Counted from the stretch's first letter, positions 9,547 to 20,238 are shown. The stretch: DNA of 51,812 bases from Candidatus Burkholderia humilis (GCA_001184405.1 LFMX01000033.1:1-51812); one strand, 5' to 3'. Notes: generated by a model not told the origin, from the letters alone. Numbers and translations are program-made.

Positions 9547-10767
9547 TGAAGCGCACGCTGTGGCAGAACCTGAGAGTGTGTCCCAAAGGCAATCCCGGCA
9601 ATACGATCGACGACGCCGCGATCGCCGTCGAAAACGGCAAGATCGCATGGATCGGCGCGCGCGGACTTGCCGCATGAAATCACGCAATGGCCACGCGAAG
9701 ACCTCGAAGGCGCTTGGGTCACGCTCGGTTTGATCGATTGCCACACGCATCTGGTCTATGGCGGCCAGCGCGCCGATGAATTCGCGCAGCGTCTTGCCGG
9801 CGTGAGCTATGAAGAGATCGCGCGACAGGGCGGCGGCATCGTATCGACCGTGCGCGCCACGCGTGCTGCCGATGAAACCACGCTCTTCACGCAATCCGCC
9901 GCGCGGCTCGAAGCGCTGCTTGCGGACAGCGTGACGGCCATCGAAATCAAATCGGGTTACGGGCTGGATTTGCCGACCGAGCGCAAGATGCTGCGCGTGG
10001 CGCGGCAACTCGGCGAGCGTTATCCCGTTACCGTGCGCACGACGTTTCTCGGCGCGCATGCGTTGCCGCCCGAGTTCGCGGGCCGCGCGGACGACTACAT
10101 CGACGAAGTGTGCAATCGCATGCTGCCCGCGCTCGCGGACGAAGGTCTCGTCGATACCGTCGATGTCTTCTGCGAGCACATCGGTTTCACGCTCGCGCAA
10201 AGCGAGCGCGTGTTCGAAGCGGCTGCCAAGCGCGGACTCGATGTGAAGATGCACGCCGAGCAATTGTCGAATAGCGGCAGCGCGGCGTTGGCGGCGCGAT
10301 ATCGCGCGTTATCGGCGGATCATTTGGAATTTCTCGATGAAGCCGCCATCGCCACAATAAAGGAAGCGGGCACGGTCGCCGTGTTGTTGCCGGGCGCGTA
10401 TTACTTCATCCGCGAAACGCAGCTTCCGCCGCTCGATCTGTTGCGCCGCTACCAAGTGCCGATCGCCATTTCCACCGATAGCAATCCCGGCACGTCGCCG
10501 GTGACATCGCTGTTGCTGATGATGAACATGGCGACGACGCTCTTTCGCATGACCGTGCCCGAAGTGCTGCAAGGCGTCACGCGTCACGCGGCGCGCGCCT
10601 TCGGCGATGCCGAGCATTACGGCGCGCTCGCTGCCGGACGTCGCGCGGACTTCGCGGTGTGGCCGGTGCAATCGATCGCGGAACTCGCTTACTGGTTTGG
10701 GCGTCCGCTGTGCGCGCGTGTCGTGTGTCGCGGCGATATCGTTTTTGAGCGTCAACCGAACGCATGA
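9546..10767 (+). pseudogene. hutI: Imidazolonepropionase, frameshifted near the N-terminus
   Basis: HutI is a metal-dependent amidohydrolase that opens 4-imidazolone-5-propionate to N-formimino-L-glutamate. The frame starting at 9546 ([16 protein letters not shown]) reaches a stop at about 9677. The protein resumes one frame over from about 9665 ([33 protein letters not shown]) and runs unbroken to 10767. The metal site ([10 protein letters not shown]), [25 protein letters not shown] and the late [10 protein letters not shown] motif are all present. Only one lesion is visible, a 1-base indel at about 9660-9675, so this gene could be a sequencing error or a very recent pseudogene. The stop overlaps the hutF start (ATGA, 10764). 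Confidence 0.9.
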
Positions 10768-12160
10768 ATACTTCCACTTCTTCGCACGCGCTGTTCGCGA
10801 AACACGCGTATTTGCCCGATGGCTGGTGTCGCAATGTGCTGCTCGAATGGTCGGACGATGGCACGCTGCAACGCGTCACGCCTGAGCTGCAAGCAGCGCC
10901 GCATGGCGTCGCGCGCGCGTCCGGTCCCGTTTTGCCCGGCATGCCGAATCTGCATTCGCACGCGTTTCAGCGCGCGATGGCCGGTCTCACCGAATATCGC
11001 GCGAGCGCGAAGGACAGCTTCTGGAGCTGGCGCGATCTGATGTATCGCTTCGCGGCGCGCATCACGCCGGACGATATCGGCGCGACCGCGCGCTGGCTGT
11101 ATGTCGAAATGCTCAAGGCGGGTTACACGTCCGTCTGCGAGTTTCATTACGTGCATCACGACCCGATGGTCAGCGTTACGGCAATCCGGCCGAGCTCGGC
11201 GCACGCGTGGTGCAGGCGGTGAGCGATACGGGCATCGGCATGACGATGCTGCCTGTGTTGTACCAATACAGCGGCTTCGGCGCGAGCGCCCCGCGCGACG
11301 ATCAGCGGCGTTTCATCAACACGCCGGACGCGCTGCTTCATCTCGTCGATGCATTGCGCCGCGAATATCCCGAGCGTGGCGATTTGCGATACGGCGTCGC
11401 GCCGCATTCTTTGCGTGCGGTGTCGGAGGCATCGTTGAATGAATTGCTCGCGGGATTGAACGCGGATGCACCCGTGCATATCCATATCGCCGAACAAACG
11501 GCCGAAGTGGACGCGTGCGTGCAGACCGAAGGCGCGCGCCCGGTGCAATGGCTGCTCGATCGTTTCGATGTGAACGCGCGCCGGTGCCTCGTGCACGCCA
11601 CGCATGTCGATGCCGTCGAGACCGCCGCGTTAGCGCAAAGCAGCGCGGTCGCGGGCCTGTGTCTGACGACCGAAGCCAATCTCGGCGATGGCATTTTTCC
11701 CGCGCGCGAATATCTGGAAGCGAACGGCGCGTTCGGGATCGGCTCGGACAGTCATATCGGCGTGGACTGGCGCTCGGAGTTGCGTCTGCTCGAATACGGG
11801 CAACGTCTCGCGCGACGCGAGCGCAATGTGCTGGCGGGGCCGCATCGCGCGCAAGTGGCGGATCGTCTTTTCGATGCCGCGCTGCATGGTGGCGCGCGGG
11901 CGAGCGGCCGCGTGATCGGCAAGCTCGAAACGGGCGCGCGCGCCGACATGATCGTGCTCGATGCCGATCATCCGAATCTCGCGGAGCAATCGGCGGATAC
12001 GTGGCTGTCGTCGGTCGTTTTCTGCGAGCATGGCGCATCGTCGATACTCGATGTCTATGCGGGCGGCGAGCGCGTGGTCGAGCGCGGCCGTTATCGCGAT
12101 AAAGCACAGCTTTACGCGGACTATCGCGCGGTGCTCGCGCGTCTGCTCAACGATGCGTGA
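10764..12160 (+). pseudogene. hutF: Formimidoylglutamate deiminase, one frameshift
   Basis: HutF hydrolyses N-formimino-L-glutamate to N-formyl-L-glutamate and ammonia; with HutG it forms the two-step route to glutamate. About 465 residues when restored. Metal-binding motif PNLHSHAFQRAMAGLTE and late motifs LTTEANLGDGIFPA and GIGSDSHIGVDWRSELRLLEY are intact. The frame breaks at about 11163-11167, where CACGACCCGATGGTCAG lacks one G compared with the expected HHDPDGQRYGNP; reading resumes as AELGARVVQAVSDTG. A single lesion. The gene is coupled to hutI by ATGA and lies 8 bp before hutG. Confidence 0.9.
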
Positions 12161-12168
12161 GTGAAACC

Positions 12169-12962
12169 ATGACCGATATTTTCACGCTTGAACGCGGCGA
12201 TGCGCCGCTCATCATTTCCATTCCGCATCTGGGCACGCGCATTCCCGATGCGCTGCGTAGCCGCTATACGGACGTCACGCTGAGCGTAGCGGATACGGAC
12301 GGCATTTGGATCGCTTATACGCTTTCGCAAAGTCATTGGGCGCGACGATGCTCGGCGCGCGCCTCTCGCGCTATGTGATCGATCTGAACCGCCCGCCGAA
12401 CGATGAGAGCCTGTATCCCGGCCAGACGACGACATCGCTATGCCCGACCGAAACGTTTCGCGGCGAGCCGCTGTACCGTGATGGATGCGCGCCCGATGCG
12501 CACGAACGTCAGCAACGCGTGCAACAATACTGGCAGCCGTATCACGAAACGCTTGCCGCTAAGATCAAGCGTTTGCGCGGCCTTCATGCGAACGTGCTGC
12601 TGTGGGAAGCGCATTCGATCGCAAGCGTGTTGCCGCGTCTTTTCGATGACAAGCTGCCGGATCTGAACATCGGCACGCAGGACGGACGCACGGCCCACGC
12701 ATCCATTCAGGCGCAAGTCGAACGCGCGGCCAAAGCGAGCGATTTCACGTGGGTGGCGAACGAGCGCTTCAAGGGCGGCTATATCACGCGGCAGTACGGC
12801 GCGCCGCAAGACGGCGTGCATGCGGTTCAACTCGAAATGTGCCAATCCACGTATATGAACGAATCGCCGCCCTTCGATTATGTCGATGCACGCGCGAAGC
12901 AGATCGAGCCGGTCGTGCGCGAGATGATCACCGGCGCGCTCGATGCAGTAAAAGCGTTATAA
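12169..12962 (+). pseudogene. hutG: N-formylglutamate deformylase, one frameshift
   Basis: HutG hydrolyses N-formyl-L-glutamate to glutamate and formate, the last step of the HutF/HutG route. About 264 residues when restored. The start at 12169 (MTDIFTLERGDAPLIISIPHLG) is in one frame. At about 12300 GATACGGACGGCATTTGG lacks one T from the expected VADTDWHLDRLYAF, and the protein continues in another frame (LDRLYAFAKSLGATML) to TAA at 12960-12962. N-formylglutamate amidohydrolase motifs NRPPNDESLYPGQTTT and LWEAHSIASV are present. Last gene of the hut operon, followed at once by a hairpin terminator. Confidence 0.9.
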
Positions 12963-12995
12963 AAAAGCCGCATCTTTTCGATGCGGCTTTTTTTC
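12961..12995. terminator. Bidirectional Rho-independent terminator between hutG and the NCS1 transporter
   Basis: AAAAAAGCCGCATC-ttttc-GATGCGGCTTTTTTT: a 9-bp GC-rich stem (GCCGCATC / GATGCGGC plus A-T pairs) with a U-tract on either strand. It begins inside the hutG stop codon and lies just after the stop of the convergent transporter gene (13001), so it can serve both. Confidence 0.85.
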
Positions 12996-13000
12996 GTCCA

Positions 13001-14430
13001 TCATTCCTGTCCCGTTGGCAATATCAGCCGCGCCGGAATGTCCCGCGATGAGCGACGCATCACCATGTAGTAGATCGGCACCACGAGCCCGATGATCCAC
13101 GAAATATCCGTGCCGTCGAGCGCATCGACGAATGGACCGGTGTAGAAGTGCGTCGAGATGAACGGCATCTGCACGAGCACGCCCAGCACATAGATCACGA
13201 TGGCCTTGCCGTTCCAGCGCCCGTAGCGGCCGTCCGGATTTGACAGCGCGGGCACGTCGTAGCGCGAACGCGTGAAGCAGTAGTAATCGACCAGATTGAT
13301 CGTGCTCCACGGCGTGAAGAACGCCAGCAGAAACAGAATGAACGCCGTGAATTCCTTGAGGAACGCATGGCGTCCCGCGAGCGCGACGAGCGTCGACAAA
13401 CCCACCATGCCGATGATGTACACCAGCCGATGCCGCGTCGAAATGGCCTGCTTGCCGCGAAACGCGCTGACGATCGTCGCCATCGACATGAAGCTACCGT
13501 AGGCGTTGAGCGTCGTCACCGTGAGCTTGCCGAACGCGATGCTGAAGTACAGCAGCGCGGCAATGCCGCCGCTCGCGCCAAGGCCCACGATATACGCGAC
13601 CTCGTGATGCGCTAACGCATCGCCGGCGAGCGCGGCTGCGAACACGCCGAAGACCATCGCGGCTTGCGCGCCGATCACCGAGCCGAGGCGGACCGCGAGA
13701 AACGTGCGCGCGGACGATGTCGAGCGCGGCAGATAACGCGAATAATCCGCGCGACATAAGGGCCGAATGCGATTTGCCACGATGCGGAAAGCGACATCGA
13801 CAGCAGAAAGCTCGCGATCGAAAAATGGCGGTTGCCGAGCAATGCGCCGATGTCATGCTGCGCAAAAAGACGCGCGAACATGAAGATGAACGCCAGCACG
13901 CCGATGACACTGACCACGCGTCCGACGAAGTGGATCGCTCGATAACCGAGCAGCGTGAGCAGCACGATCAGCACCGCGAAAATGCCGATGCCGGTGGTGT
14001 CCGGCACCTTCAGCAATTGCGCGGCGGCTTGTCCCGCGAGCAGCGTGCCGTTCGCGGAGAACCTGACATACATGACGCAGATGAGCACGATCGGAATGGC
14101 CGCGCCGTAGACGCCAAACTGCACGCGGCTCGAAATCATCTGCGGCAGGCCGAGTTGCGGGCCTTGCGCGCCGTGCAGCGCCATGACGGCGCCGCCGATC
14201 AGTTGTCCGAGCAACAGCGCGATCAGCGACCAGAAGACATCGCCGCCGAGCACGACCACCAGCGCGCCGGTGATGATCGCCGTCACCTGAAGATTCGCGG
14301 ACAGCCACAGCGTGAACTGGCTGGTCAGGCTGCCGTGCCGTTCGCTGTCCGGAATGTGATCGATCGAACGCGTCTCGAAGACTTCGCGGCCGTCGTGTGC
14401 CCGCTTTGCGATGAGATCCGAATTCGCCAT
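13001..14430 (-). pseudogene. NCS1 family transporter (cytosine/purine permease type), possible urocanate transporter, frameshifted
   Basis: Membrane transporter of the nucleobase-cation-symport-1 family with about twelve hydrophobic segments. The N-terminal part (start 14430, MANSDLIAKRAHDGREVF) has SRVQFGVYGAAIPIVLICVMYV, and the C-terminal part has TPWSTINLVDYY and VYVLG-like helices. The frame shifts at about 13750-13765 within the expected GPYVADYSRYLPR, a family hallmark. Converging on hutG across a shared terminator, it is placed as in Pseudomonas hut loci, where an NCS1 (CodB-like) protein carries urocanate. A urocanate role is inferred from that context; cytosine or allantoin are alternatives. 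Upstream, the broken DHFR-like gene reads into it on the same strand. Confidence 0.8.
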
Positions 14431-15001
14431 AGGCCGCTCCCAATATCAAAAGTGTCCTGGCGTGTTCGAGCGTAAAGGACGACGCGGGCGTATCCGCGCC
14501 GAAGAGACGCTTGCCGTGTCCGAGCATGAGGGGATAGATCAGCAAGCGAAGATCATCGACGAGACCGGCCGCGAGAAGCTGGCGCACCATATCGCCGCTG
14601 CCGAAGGTCAGGAGGTCAGGACCGACTTCGAGTTTGAGCGCGCGAACGGCATCGGCGAGATTGCCGGAAAGCGCACGACTGTTCTGCCATTCGAGATCAT
14701 CAGCGCGATGCGTCGCAACGTGCTTGGGTACGCAATTGAATTTATCGGCGATGGCGCGGCTGGGTGAATTGGGCGGCACGTCGGGCCAGTACGAAGCGAA
14801 TATGTCGAATGTGCACCAGCCAAGGAGTAACTCGAAGGGTTGCGCGATCAACGCGTCAATCGTCTGACCGATCGCTTCATCGGCATAAGGGACGATCCAG
14901 CCGCCCAACTCGAAACCGTTATTCGTGTCTTCTTGCGGCGCGCCGGGAGATTGCGTGATTCCGTCGATACTCGTGAAAACCGAAACGATCAGCTTGCGCA
15001 T
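14430..15001 (-). pseudogene. Dihydrofolate reductase / RibD C-terminal domain protein, 3' end deleted
   Basis: Stand-alone DHFR-fold protein (COG0262 type), NADPH-binding reductases of mostly unknown substrate. Start MRKLIVSVFTSIDG at 15001, or MEHTMRK at 15013. Signatures LGGWIVPYADEA, LLTFGSGDMVRQLLAAGLVDDLRLLIYPLMLGHGKRLF are intact. The usual C-terminus after LEHARTxxxGVV is missing: reading runs from HART into the ribosome-binding site and start of the NCS1 gene and continues out of frame to 13853. A deletion has probably joined the two. The NADPH-site motif (family LLGRxTYDIF) reads LLGWCTFDIF; Arg to Trp and Arg to Cys fit CGG to TGG and CGC to TGC. Function is lost. Confidence 0.75.
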
Positions 15002-15159
15002 GGTGTGCTCCATTGCAGACGTGTGATTGAACCTTCATTTGCACGACGAGTGAAGCATGAGCCGATCGACAGCGTTTTCTCCGACTATGCCGAAATCGCT
15101 ATCGGCGCCGATGTCTTCGGCCAAGACTCGCGCGCCGGTCGCCGCTTATGATTTTCGGC

Positions 15160-16122
15160 ATGAAAACATCCACTCAACTCGACGTCGTCGATTCGCATAC
15201 GGGCGGCGAACCCACACGCCTCGTAATTTCCGGCGACCCGGATCTCGGCCGCGGGCCGCTTGCCGAGCGCCTCGAAATTTTCCGGTGCGATTTCGATCGC
15301 CTGCGCGCGGCCATCGTCAACGAGCCGCGCGGCTCCGACGTGATGGTCGGCGCGCTGCTGTGCGAGCCGCACGATTCGTCCTGTTCGGCGGACGTGATCT
15401 TCTTCAACAACGTCGGTTTTCTCGGCATGTGTGGTCACGGCACAATCGGCCTGATCGGGTCGCTCGCGCATCTCGGGCGCATTGCGTCGGGCGTGCATCG
15501 CATCGAGACGCCGGTGGGCGTGGTCGAAGCCGAATTGCACGACGATGCCAGCGTCACCGTGCGCAACGTGCCTGCGTATCGCTATCGCACGCAGGTTCCG
15601 CTCGATGTGCCCGCGCTCGGGCGCGTGCATGGCGATATCGCGTGGGGCGGCAACTGGTTTTTCCTCGTGTCCGATCACGGCCAGTCGCTCGATTTCGCCC
15701 GCGTCGAAGCGCTCACGAACGCGACCTGGGCAATCCGCGAAGCGCTTGAAGCGAATGGCGTGACGGGCGAGCATGGCGCGCTCATTGACCATATCGAACT
15801 GTTCGCCGATTCGCCGATTCGCCGACTCCGGGCCTCGATAGCCGCAACTTCGTGCTGTGTCCGGGCAAAGCCTACGACCGCTCGCCGTGCGGCACGGGCA
15901 CGAGCGCGAAAATCGCGTGCCTCGCGGCGGACGGCGTGCTCGCGCCGGGCGCGTTGTGGCGGCAGGAAAGCATCGTCGGGAGCGTGTTCGAGGCGTCTTA
16001 CGAACGCGATGACGCGCCCGGCTTCGTGCGGCCGAGCATTCGCGGCACGGCGCACGTGAACGCCGAAGCGAAGCTGATCATTCCCAGCGACGATCCCGTT
16101 CGCGTGGGGCATCCACGCGTGA
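15160..16122 (+). pseudogene. lhpA: 4-hydroxyproline 2-epimerase, broken by an 8-bp duplication and a 1-bp insertion
   Basis: Proline racemase-fold enzyme that inverts trans-4-hydroxy-L-proline to cis-4-hydroxy-D-proline. Both catalytic cysteines are encoded: MCGHGTIG early and [10 protein letters not shown] late, with [14 protein letters not shown] at the N-terminus. Start ATG 15160 is chosen by family length; 15148 is an alternative and no strong ribosome-binding site is seen. CGCCGATT is duplicated in tandem (15804-15819), followed by CGCCGACT, adding 8 bp and shifting the frame. At about 16094-16097 an extra C turns the expected [14 protein letters not shown] into [10 protein letters not shown]. 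The latter fuses the frame to the next gene, which starts with GTG at 16119, overlapping the epimerase TGA. The C-terminal part would otherwise be normal. Confidence 0.88.
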
Positions 16123-17281
16123 CGAGCGGTACGCGTGATAAGCGTGGTCATCGTCCCGATGTGGTCGTGGTCGGCGTGGGCATCGTCGGCGCGGCGTGCG
16201 CGCATGAACTCGCGCGTTATGGCATCGACGTGCTGGTGGTCGATCGCGCGGGCATCGGCGGGGGCGTGACGGCGGCGGGCATGGGCCATGTCGTCGTGAT
16301 GGACGATACGCCCGCCGAGTTCGCGCTGTCGTCGTGGTCGCGGCAATTGTGGCTCGATCTCGCGCCGCGTCTGGACTCGCGTCAGGCCTTCGTGCGCTGC
16401 GGCACCGTGTGGGTCGCCGCCGCCGCCGAGGAATACGATCTCACACGCGATCGCCGCGATGCGCTCGTGCGTCAGGGCATCGCGTGCGAAATGCTCGACG
16501 CTCAGCAGTTGCGCGACGCGGAGCCGGCGCTTCGCGACGGCTTGCGAGGCGGCATGATCGTTCCCGACGATGCCGTCGTCTACGCGCCCGCTGCCGCCGC
16601 GTGGCTGCTTGCGCAAGCAAACGTGAGGTGCAGGCTCAGTGTGGAGTGCGACTGACCCGCGAAGACATGATGCTCGCGGATGGCGAACTCATTGCGACGG
16701 GCGCGGTGGTCATCGCCAATGGATTGCAGGCGGTGAACTTGCTGCCCGATTTGCCGATGCAGGCGAAGAAGGGGCACTTGCTGATCACCGATCGTTATCC
16801 GAGCACGATCCGGCATCAGATTCTGAAGCTGGGCTATATCAAGAGCGCGCATAACACCACGGGCACGTCGGTCGCGTTCAACGTGCAGCCGCGTCCGACG
16901 GGGCAAGTGCTGATCGGTTCGTCGCGGCAATTCGATAACGCCGATCCGGCCATCGAACCCGCGATTCTCGCGCGCATGCTGCGCCGCGCGAGTAATTATC
17001 TTCCGCAGCTTCTCACACTCAACGCAATCTGCGCGTGGACCGGTTTTCGTCCCGCGACGCACGATGGTTTGCCGCTGATCGGTCCGGCGGTGCATTTCGC
17101 CGACGGCATACCGGCGTGGCTCGCAACGGGACACGAGGGTCTGGGCGTGACGACCGCGCTCGCCACGGCAAAGCTGATCGCCGCGCAGATGACGGGCGCG
17201 TTCGCGGACGTGCTGATCGATGCGACGCCTTATTCACTCGCGCGTTTTCGTGTGAACGATCCATGTCCGAGTCTTTCCTGA
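16119..17281 (+). pseudogene. FAD-dependent D-amino-acid oxidase family subunit of a hydroxyproline dehydrogenase, frameshifted
   Basis: DAO-type flavoprotein, the catalytic subunit candidate of the heteromeric D-hydroxyproline dehydrogenase (LhpB-like). GTG start at 16119 ([13 protein letters not shown]), coupled to the epimerase stop. FAD-binding [28 protein letters not shown] is the Rossmann motif. At about 16630 GCAAGCAAACGTGAG lacks one base; the frame moves from [10 protein letters not shown] to [16 protein letters not shown], and the segment looks shorter than in relatives. The C-terminal half is good (AWTGFRPATHDGLPLIGP, LATGHEGLGVTTALATAKLIA). The stop overlaps the next start at 17263. 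A proline- or glycine-oxidase role is possible from sequence alone; the neighbours favour hydroxyproline. Confidence 0.82.
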
Positions 17282-17517
17282 CCTTGCAGATAGACGGCCG
17301 AAGCGTGCGCGTGGCGCGTGGCAGTTCGGTCGCGGCGGCGGTGGCACTCGCATGCGGCCGCGCCGATGTCGTCACGCGGCGATCGGTCAGCGGTGCGCCA
17401 CGCGGTCCGATGTGCGGCATGGGCGTGTGCCGGGAATGCAGCGTCACCATCGACGGCATGCGGCACAGACTCGCGTGTCAGACGCTTTGCGAACAAGACA
17501 TGTCGATCGAAACATGA
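17263..17517 (+). CDS. 2Fe-2S ferredoxin-like subunit of a flavin dehydrogenase
   Basis: Small [2Fe-2S] protein (84 residues) of the type that bridges two flavin subunits in hydroxyproline, opine and sarcosine-like dehydrogenases. Cysteine pattern CGMGVCREC followed by RLACQT supplies the four ligands (C-x4-C-x2-C...C). The preceding RRSVSGAPRGP loop is typical. Start ATG 17263 lies inside the end of the oxidase gene and the TGA at 17515 overlaps the next ATG (17514), so the three subunits are translationally coupled. It is intact and has all its cysteines, unlike its paralogue at 46312. Both partners are broken. Confidence 0.85.
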   Translation: MSESFLTLQIDGRSVRVARGSSVAAAVALACGRADVVTRRSVSGAPRGPMCGMGVCRECSVTIDGMRHRLACQTLCEQDMSIET

Positions 17518-18745
17518 AACCGTTCGATATCCTGATTATTGGCGCGAGCCCCGCTGGATTGCATGCAGCGCGCGTGGCGGCTGAAGCGGGCGTACGCGTC
17601 GGTATCGTCGATGACAATCCGCTGGCGGGCGGACAAATCTGGCGTCAAGGTCCGCGCCACGCGGCCCGGCGCGCGAAGCGATCGATGTGCTTGCGCATCA
17701 CGCCAACATCACGCATCTGAGCGGAACGCGCGTGGTGCAGGCGCTTCTTGATCGGCAGATGCTCGTTGAAGACGCGACGCGCGGTTTCAAACTGAGCTAC
17801 GACAAGCTGATCATCGCGACGGGCGCGCGCGAGCGCTTTTTGCCGTATCCCGGCTGGACGCTGCCCGGCGTGACGGGCGCGGGCGGTTTGCAGGCGCTCA
17901 TCAAGGGCGGCATGCCGGTGCGTAGCGAGCGCATCGTGATCGCGGGAACGGGACCGCTTTTGTGGGCCGCGGCGGTGACGGCGCGCGAACAGGGCGCGAA
18001 GGTGGTGGCGATCGTCGAACAGGCATCGACGGATTGCGTGCGACGCTTTGCAACGTCGCTCTGGCAAACACCCGCCAAACTAGTTCAGGCGATGTGCATG
18101 CGTTTCGATCTGCGCGCGACGCCCTATTTTTGGGGCGCTTACGTCGCAGAAGCGCACGGTGAGTCGAGGCTGACGCACGTGCGTGTTCGTCACGCAAACG
18201 AAGACATGCGTATCGATTGCGACCGGCTTGCGTGCGCGTACGGTCTCGTGCCGAACACGCAGATCGGGTAGGTGCTGGGTTGCGACGTGCTCGATACACC
18301 AAACGGCGCGACGCTGTATGTCGATGAATGGCAGGCCACGTCCGTATCGAACGTTTATGCGGCGGGCGAATGTACGGGCGTGGGCGGCGTGGAGTTATCG
18401 GCGCTCGAAGGCCGGATCGCAGCGTACGCGGCGCTCGCTTGTTTTGCGCGGCGCGATCGTTATCGGCGATTTGCGTGGCGCATGCACGATGCCTTCGCGT
18501 TGAACCCGGCATTGCGCACGTTCGCCGCGCCCGGCACGATTCTCTGCTGATGTGAAGACGTGCGATTCGGCGAGGCGGCGCAGCATCGAACGTGGCGGGA
18601 TGCGAAGCTGCATACGCGATGCGGCATGGGACCGTGTCAGGGAAAAATCTGCGGCGATGCGGCTGCGTTCTGCTTCGGCTGGGAGGCGCGCTGGCATCGT
18701 CCGCCGTTCGCGCCGACGCGTATCGCGACACTGCTCGAAGGATGA
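17514..18745 (+). pseudogene. FAD/NAD(P)-dependent oxidoreductase subunit with BFD-like 2Fe-2S domain, one frameshift and two stops
   Basis: Pyridine-nucleotide-disulfide-oxidoreductase-fold subunit of the hydroxyproline dehydrogenase (OoxA/LhpE-like), about 410 residues restored. N-terminal FAD motif ILIIGASPAGLHAARVAAEAG, GGQIWRQG, then a frameshift near 17670. The body resumes with LIIATGARERFLPYPGWTLPGV. TAG at 18269-18271 interrupts PNTQIG-VLGCDV. TGA at 18548-18550 replaces Arg in ILCRCEDVRFGEA (CGA to TGA), just at the BFD-like C-terminal domain whose cluster ligands are CxCEDV and CGMGPCQGKICG. The paralogue at 44925 has the same architecture and is open throughout. Confidence 0.85.
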
Positions 18746-18849
18746 ATACGATTGTGCCGATTTCGTCTTTTCGGATCACGAATGCGCGCAAGCCGCGCGC
18801 ATTATGAATGGCGATGCTTGTCAGCAAGGTTAACGTACAAAGGACGCAT

Positions 18850-19762
18850 ATGAGCAACAACATTTTCACGGGCGCCATTCGGGCCCTCATGACGCCGTGC
18901 ACGCCCGATTACGACGCGCTCGTCAAAAAAGGCCGCGAACTGGTCGATGCCGGCATGAACGCGATCGTCTATTGCGGCTCGATGGGCGACTGGCCGCTTT
19001 TGACCGAAGCGCAGCGTCAGGAAGGCGTGGCGCGTCTGGTCGATGCGGGCGTTCCGACCATCGTCGGCACGGGCGCGGTGAACTCGAAGGAAGCGGTATC
19101 GCACGCGGCGAAAGTCGGTGCGGGCGGCTTGATGGTGATTCCGCGCGTGCTGTCGCGCGGTTCATCGGCGGCGGCGCAGAAGGCGCACTTTTCCGCGATT
19201 CTCGAGGCTGCGCCCGCGCTGCCCGCCGTGATCTACAACAGCCCGTATTACGGCTTCGCAACGCGCGCCGATCTGTTCTTCGAGTTGCGCGCGAAGTATC
19301 CGAACCTGATCGGCTTCAAGGAGTTTGGCGGCGCGGCGGACATGCGTTACGCGGCCGAGCACATCACGAGCCAGGACGACAGCGTCACGCTGATGGCGGG
19401 CGTCGATACGCAAGTGTTCCACGGCTTCGTCAACTGCGGCGCGACGGGCGCGATCACGGGCATCGGCAATGCGCTGCCGCGCGAAGTGTTGCTGCTGGTC
19501 GATCTGTGCCGCAAAGCCATGAAAGGCGATGTAATGGCGCGTCGCCGGGCGCAGGTACTGGAGTCGGCGCTGGCGGTGCTGTCGTCGTTCGATGAAGGAA
19601 CAGATTTGGTGCTGTATTACAAGTACTTGATGGTGCTCAACGGCGACAAGGAATACACGCTGCACTTCAGCGCTCAGCGAAGCGCAGCGGCGTTATGCGA
19701 AAACGCAGTATGAGTTGTTCAAGAACTGGTTTGCGGGATGGGCAAAGGAAGTGAATGCTTGA
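18850..19762 (+). pseudogene. lhpC: DapA-family deaminase of hydroxyproline catabolism, C-terminal frameshift
   Basis: Dihydrodipicolinate-synthase-fold enzyme; in this pathway it deaminates pyrroline-4-hydroxy-2-carboxylate to alpha-ketoglutarate semialdehyde. Start 18850 (MSNNIFTGAIRALMTPCT) follows AAAGGACGCAT. The Schiff-base Lys lies in LIGFKEFGGAADM, and the substrate loop GSMGDWPLLT and VIYNSPYYGF are intact. At about 19675 the frame slips: the open frame ends in QRSAAALCENAV at 19713, whereas the expected LSEAQRRYAKTQYELFKNWFAGWAKEVNA-stop continues in the next frame to 19762. Only the last about 30 residues are affected, so partial function is conceivable. It ends the hydroxyproline cluster; no semialdehyde dehydrogenase gene follows. 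Confidence 0.82.
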
Positions 19763-19817
19763 GCGTTGTGATGTGCCGCGCGCATGTTCGACGCGCGGCC
19801 CTCAAGCGCGCTCGCCA

Positions 19818-20096
19818 TCACTGCTCGATTTTCGCCGTCCGCTCAGCGTCACGGGGCATTGCCGCAGTGGTTTCCGTACCCGACTGGTTCCTGGCTTGCG
19901 GCGCATCACCGAACGGTCGATTCCACGGACTGTTGACCGGTTCACTGTGATAGGTCATGCCCGACGTCGCCGCGCTATGCGAGCCACCGCCGCCTCCGTT
20001 TCCGTTGCCGCCCGCGAGGGCGACGGTTGCAGAGAGTATGCCCGGCGCAGCGATTGCGAAGCACGCCGCGCGAATCCGAAACGTAGAAGCCTTCAT
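19818..20096 (-). CDS. Small secreted glycine-rich protein, function unknown
   Basis: 92 residues, intact. Start at 20096, preceded by CCGGAGAATTGAC (a good ribosome-binding site). A hydrophobic leader (CFAIAAPGILSATVALA) with a cleavable end after residue 29 predicts export. The mature part is short, with a GGNGNGGGGGSHS tract and a Pro/Asn-containing tail (NSPWNRPFGDAPQA). I do not recognise a family, though small proteins of this style are common in Burkholderiaceae. The 140 bp before it, up to the DyP gene, hold nothing I can identify. Confidence 0.6.
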   Translation of the reverse strand: MKASTFRIRAACFAIAAPGILSATVALAGGNGNGGGGGSHSAATSGMTYHSEPVNSPWNRPFGDAPQARNQSGTETTAAMPRDAERTAKIEQ

Positions 20097-20238
20097 GTCA
20101 ATTCTCCGGAAATAATCGACACGACAGTAGCCGATGAAAACGTCAAGCGAGGCGTCGTGTCCTTCTTTATACGGACGCAACTGCCCCTTGGATGAGCGTC
20201 GCGCGCAAAAAGAACGAGATGCGCTGTGGAACGCGCGC

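Noticed and set aside
13717..14475. Long plus-strand ORF opposite the NCS1 gene (Arg/Asp/Gln-rich)
   Set aside because: Composition is typical of an antisense shadow in GC-rich DNA; the minus-strand frame encodes a recognisable transporter.
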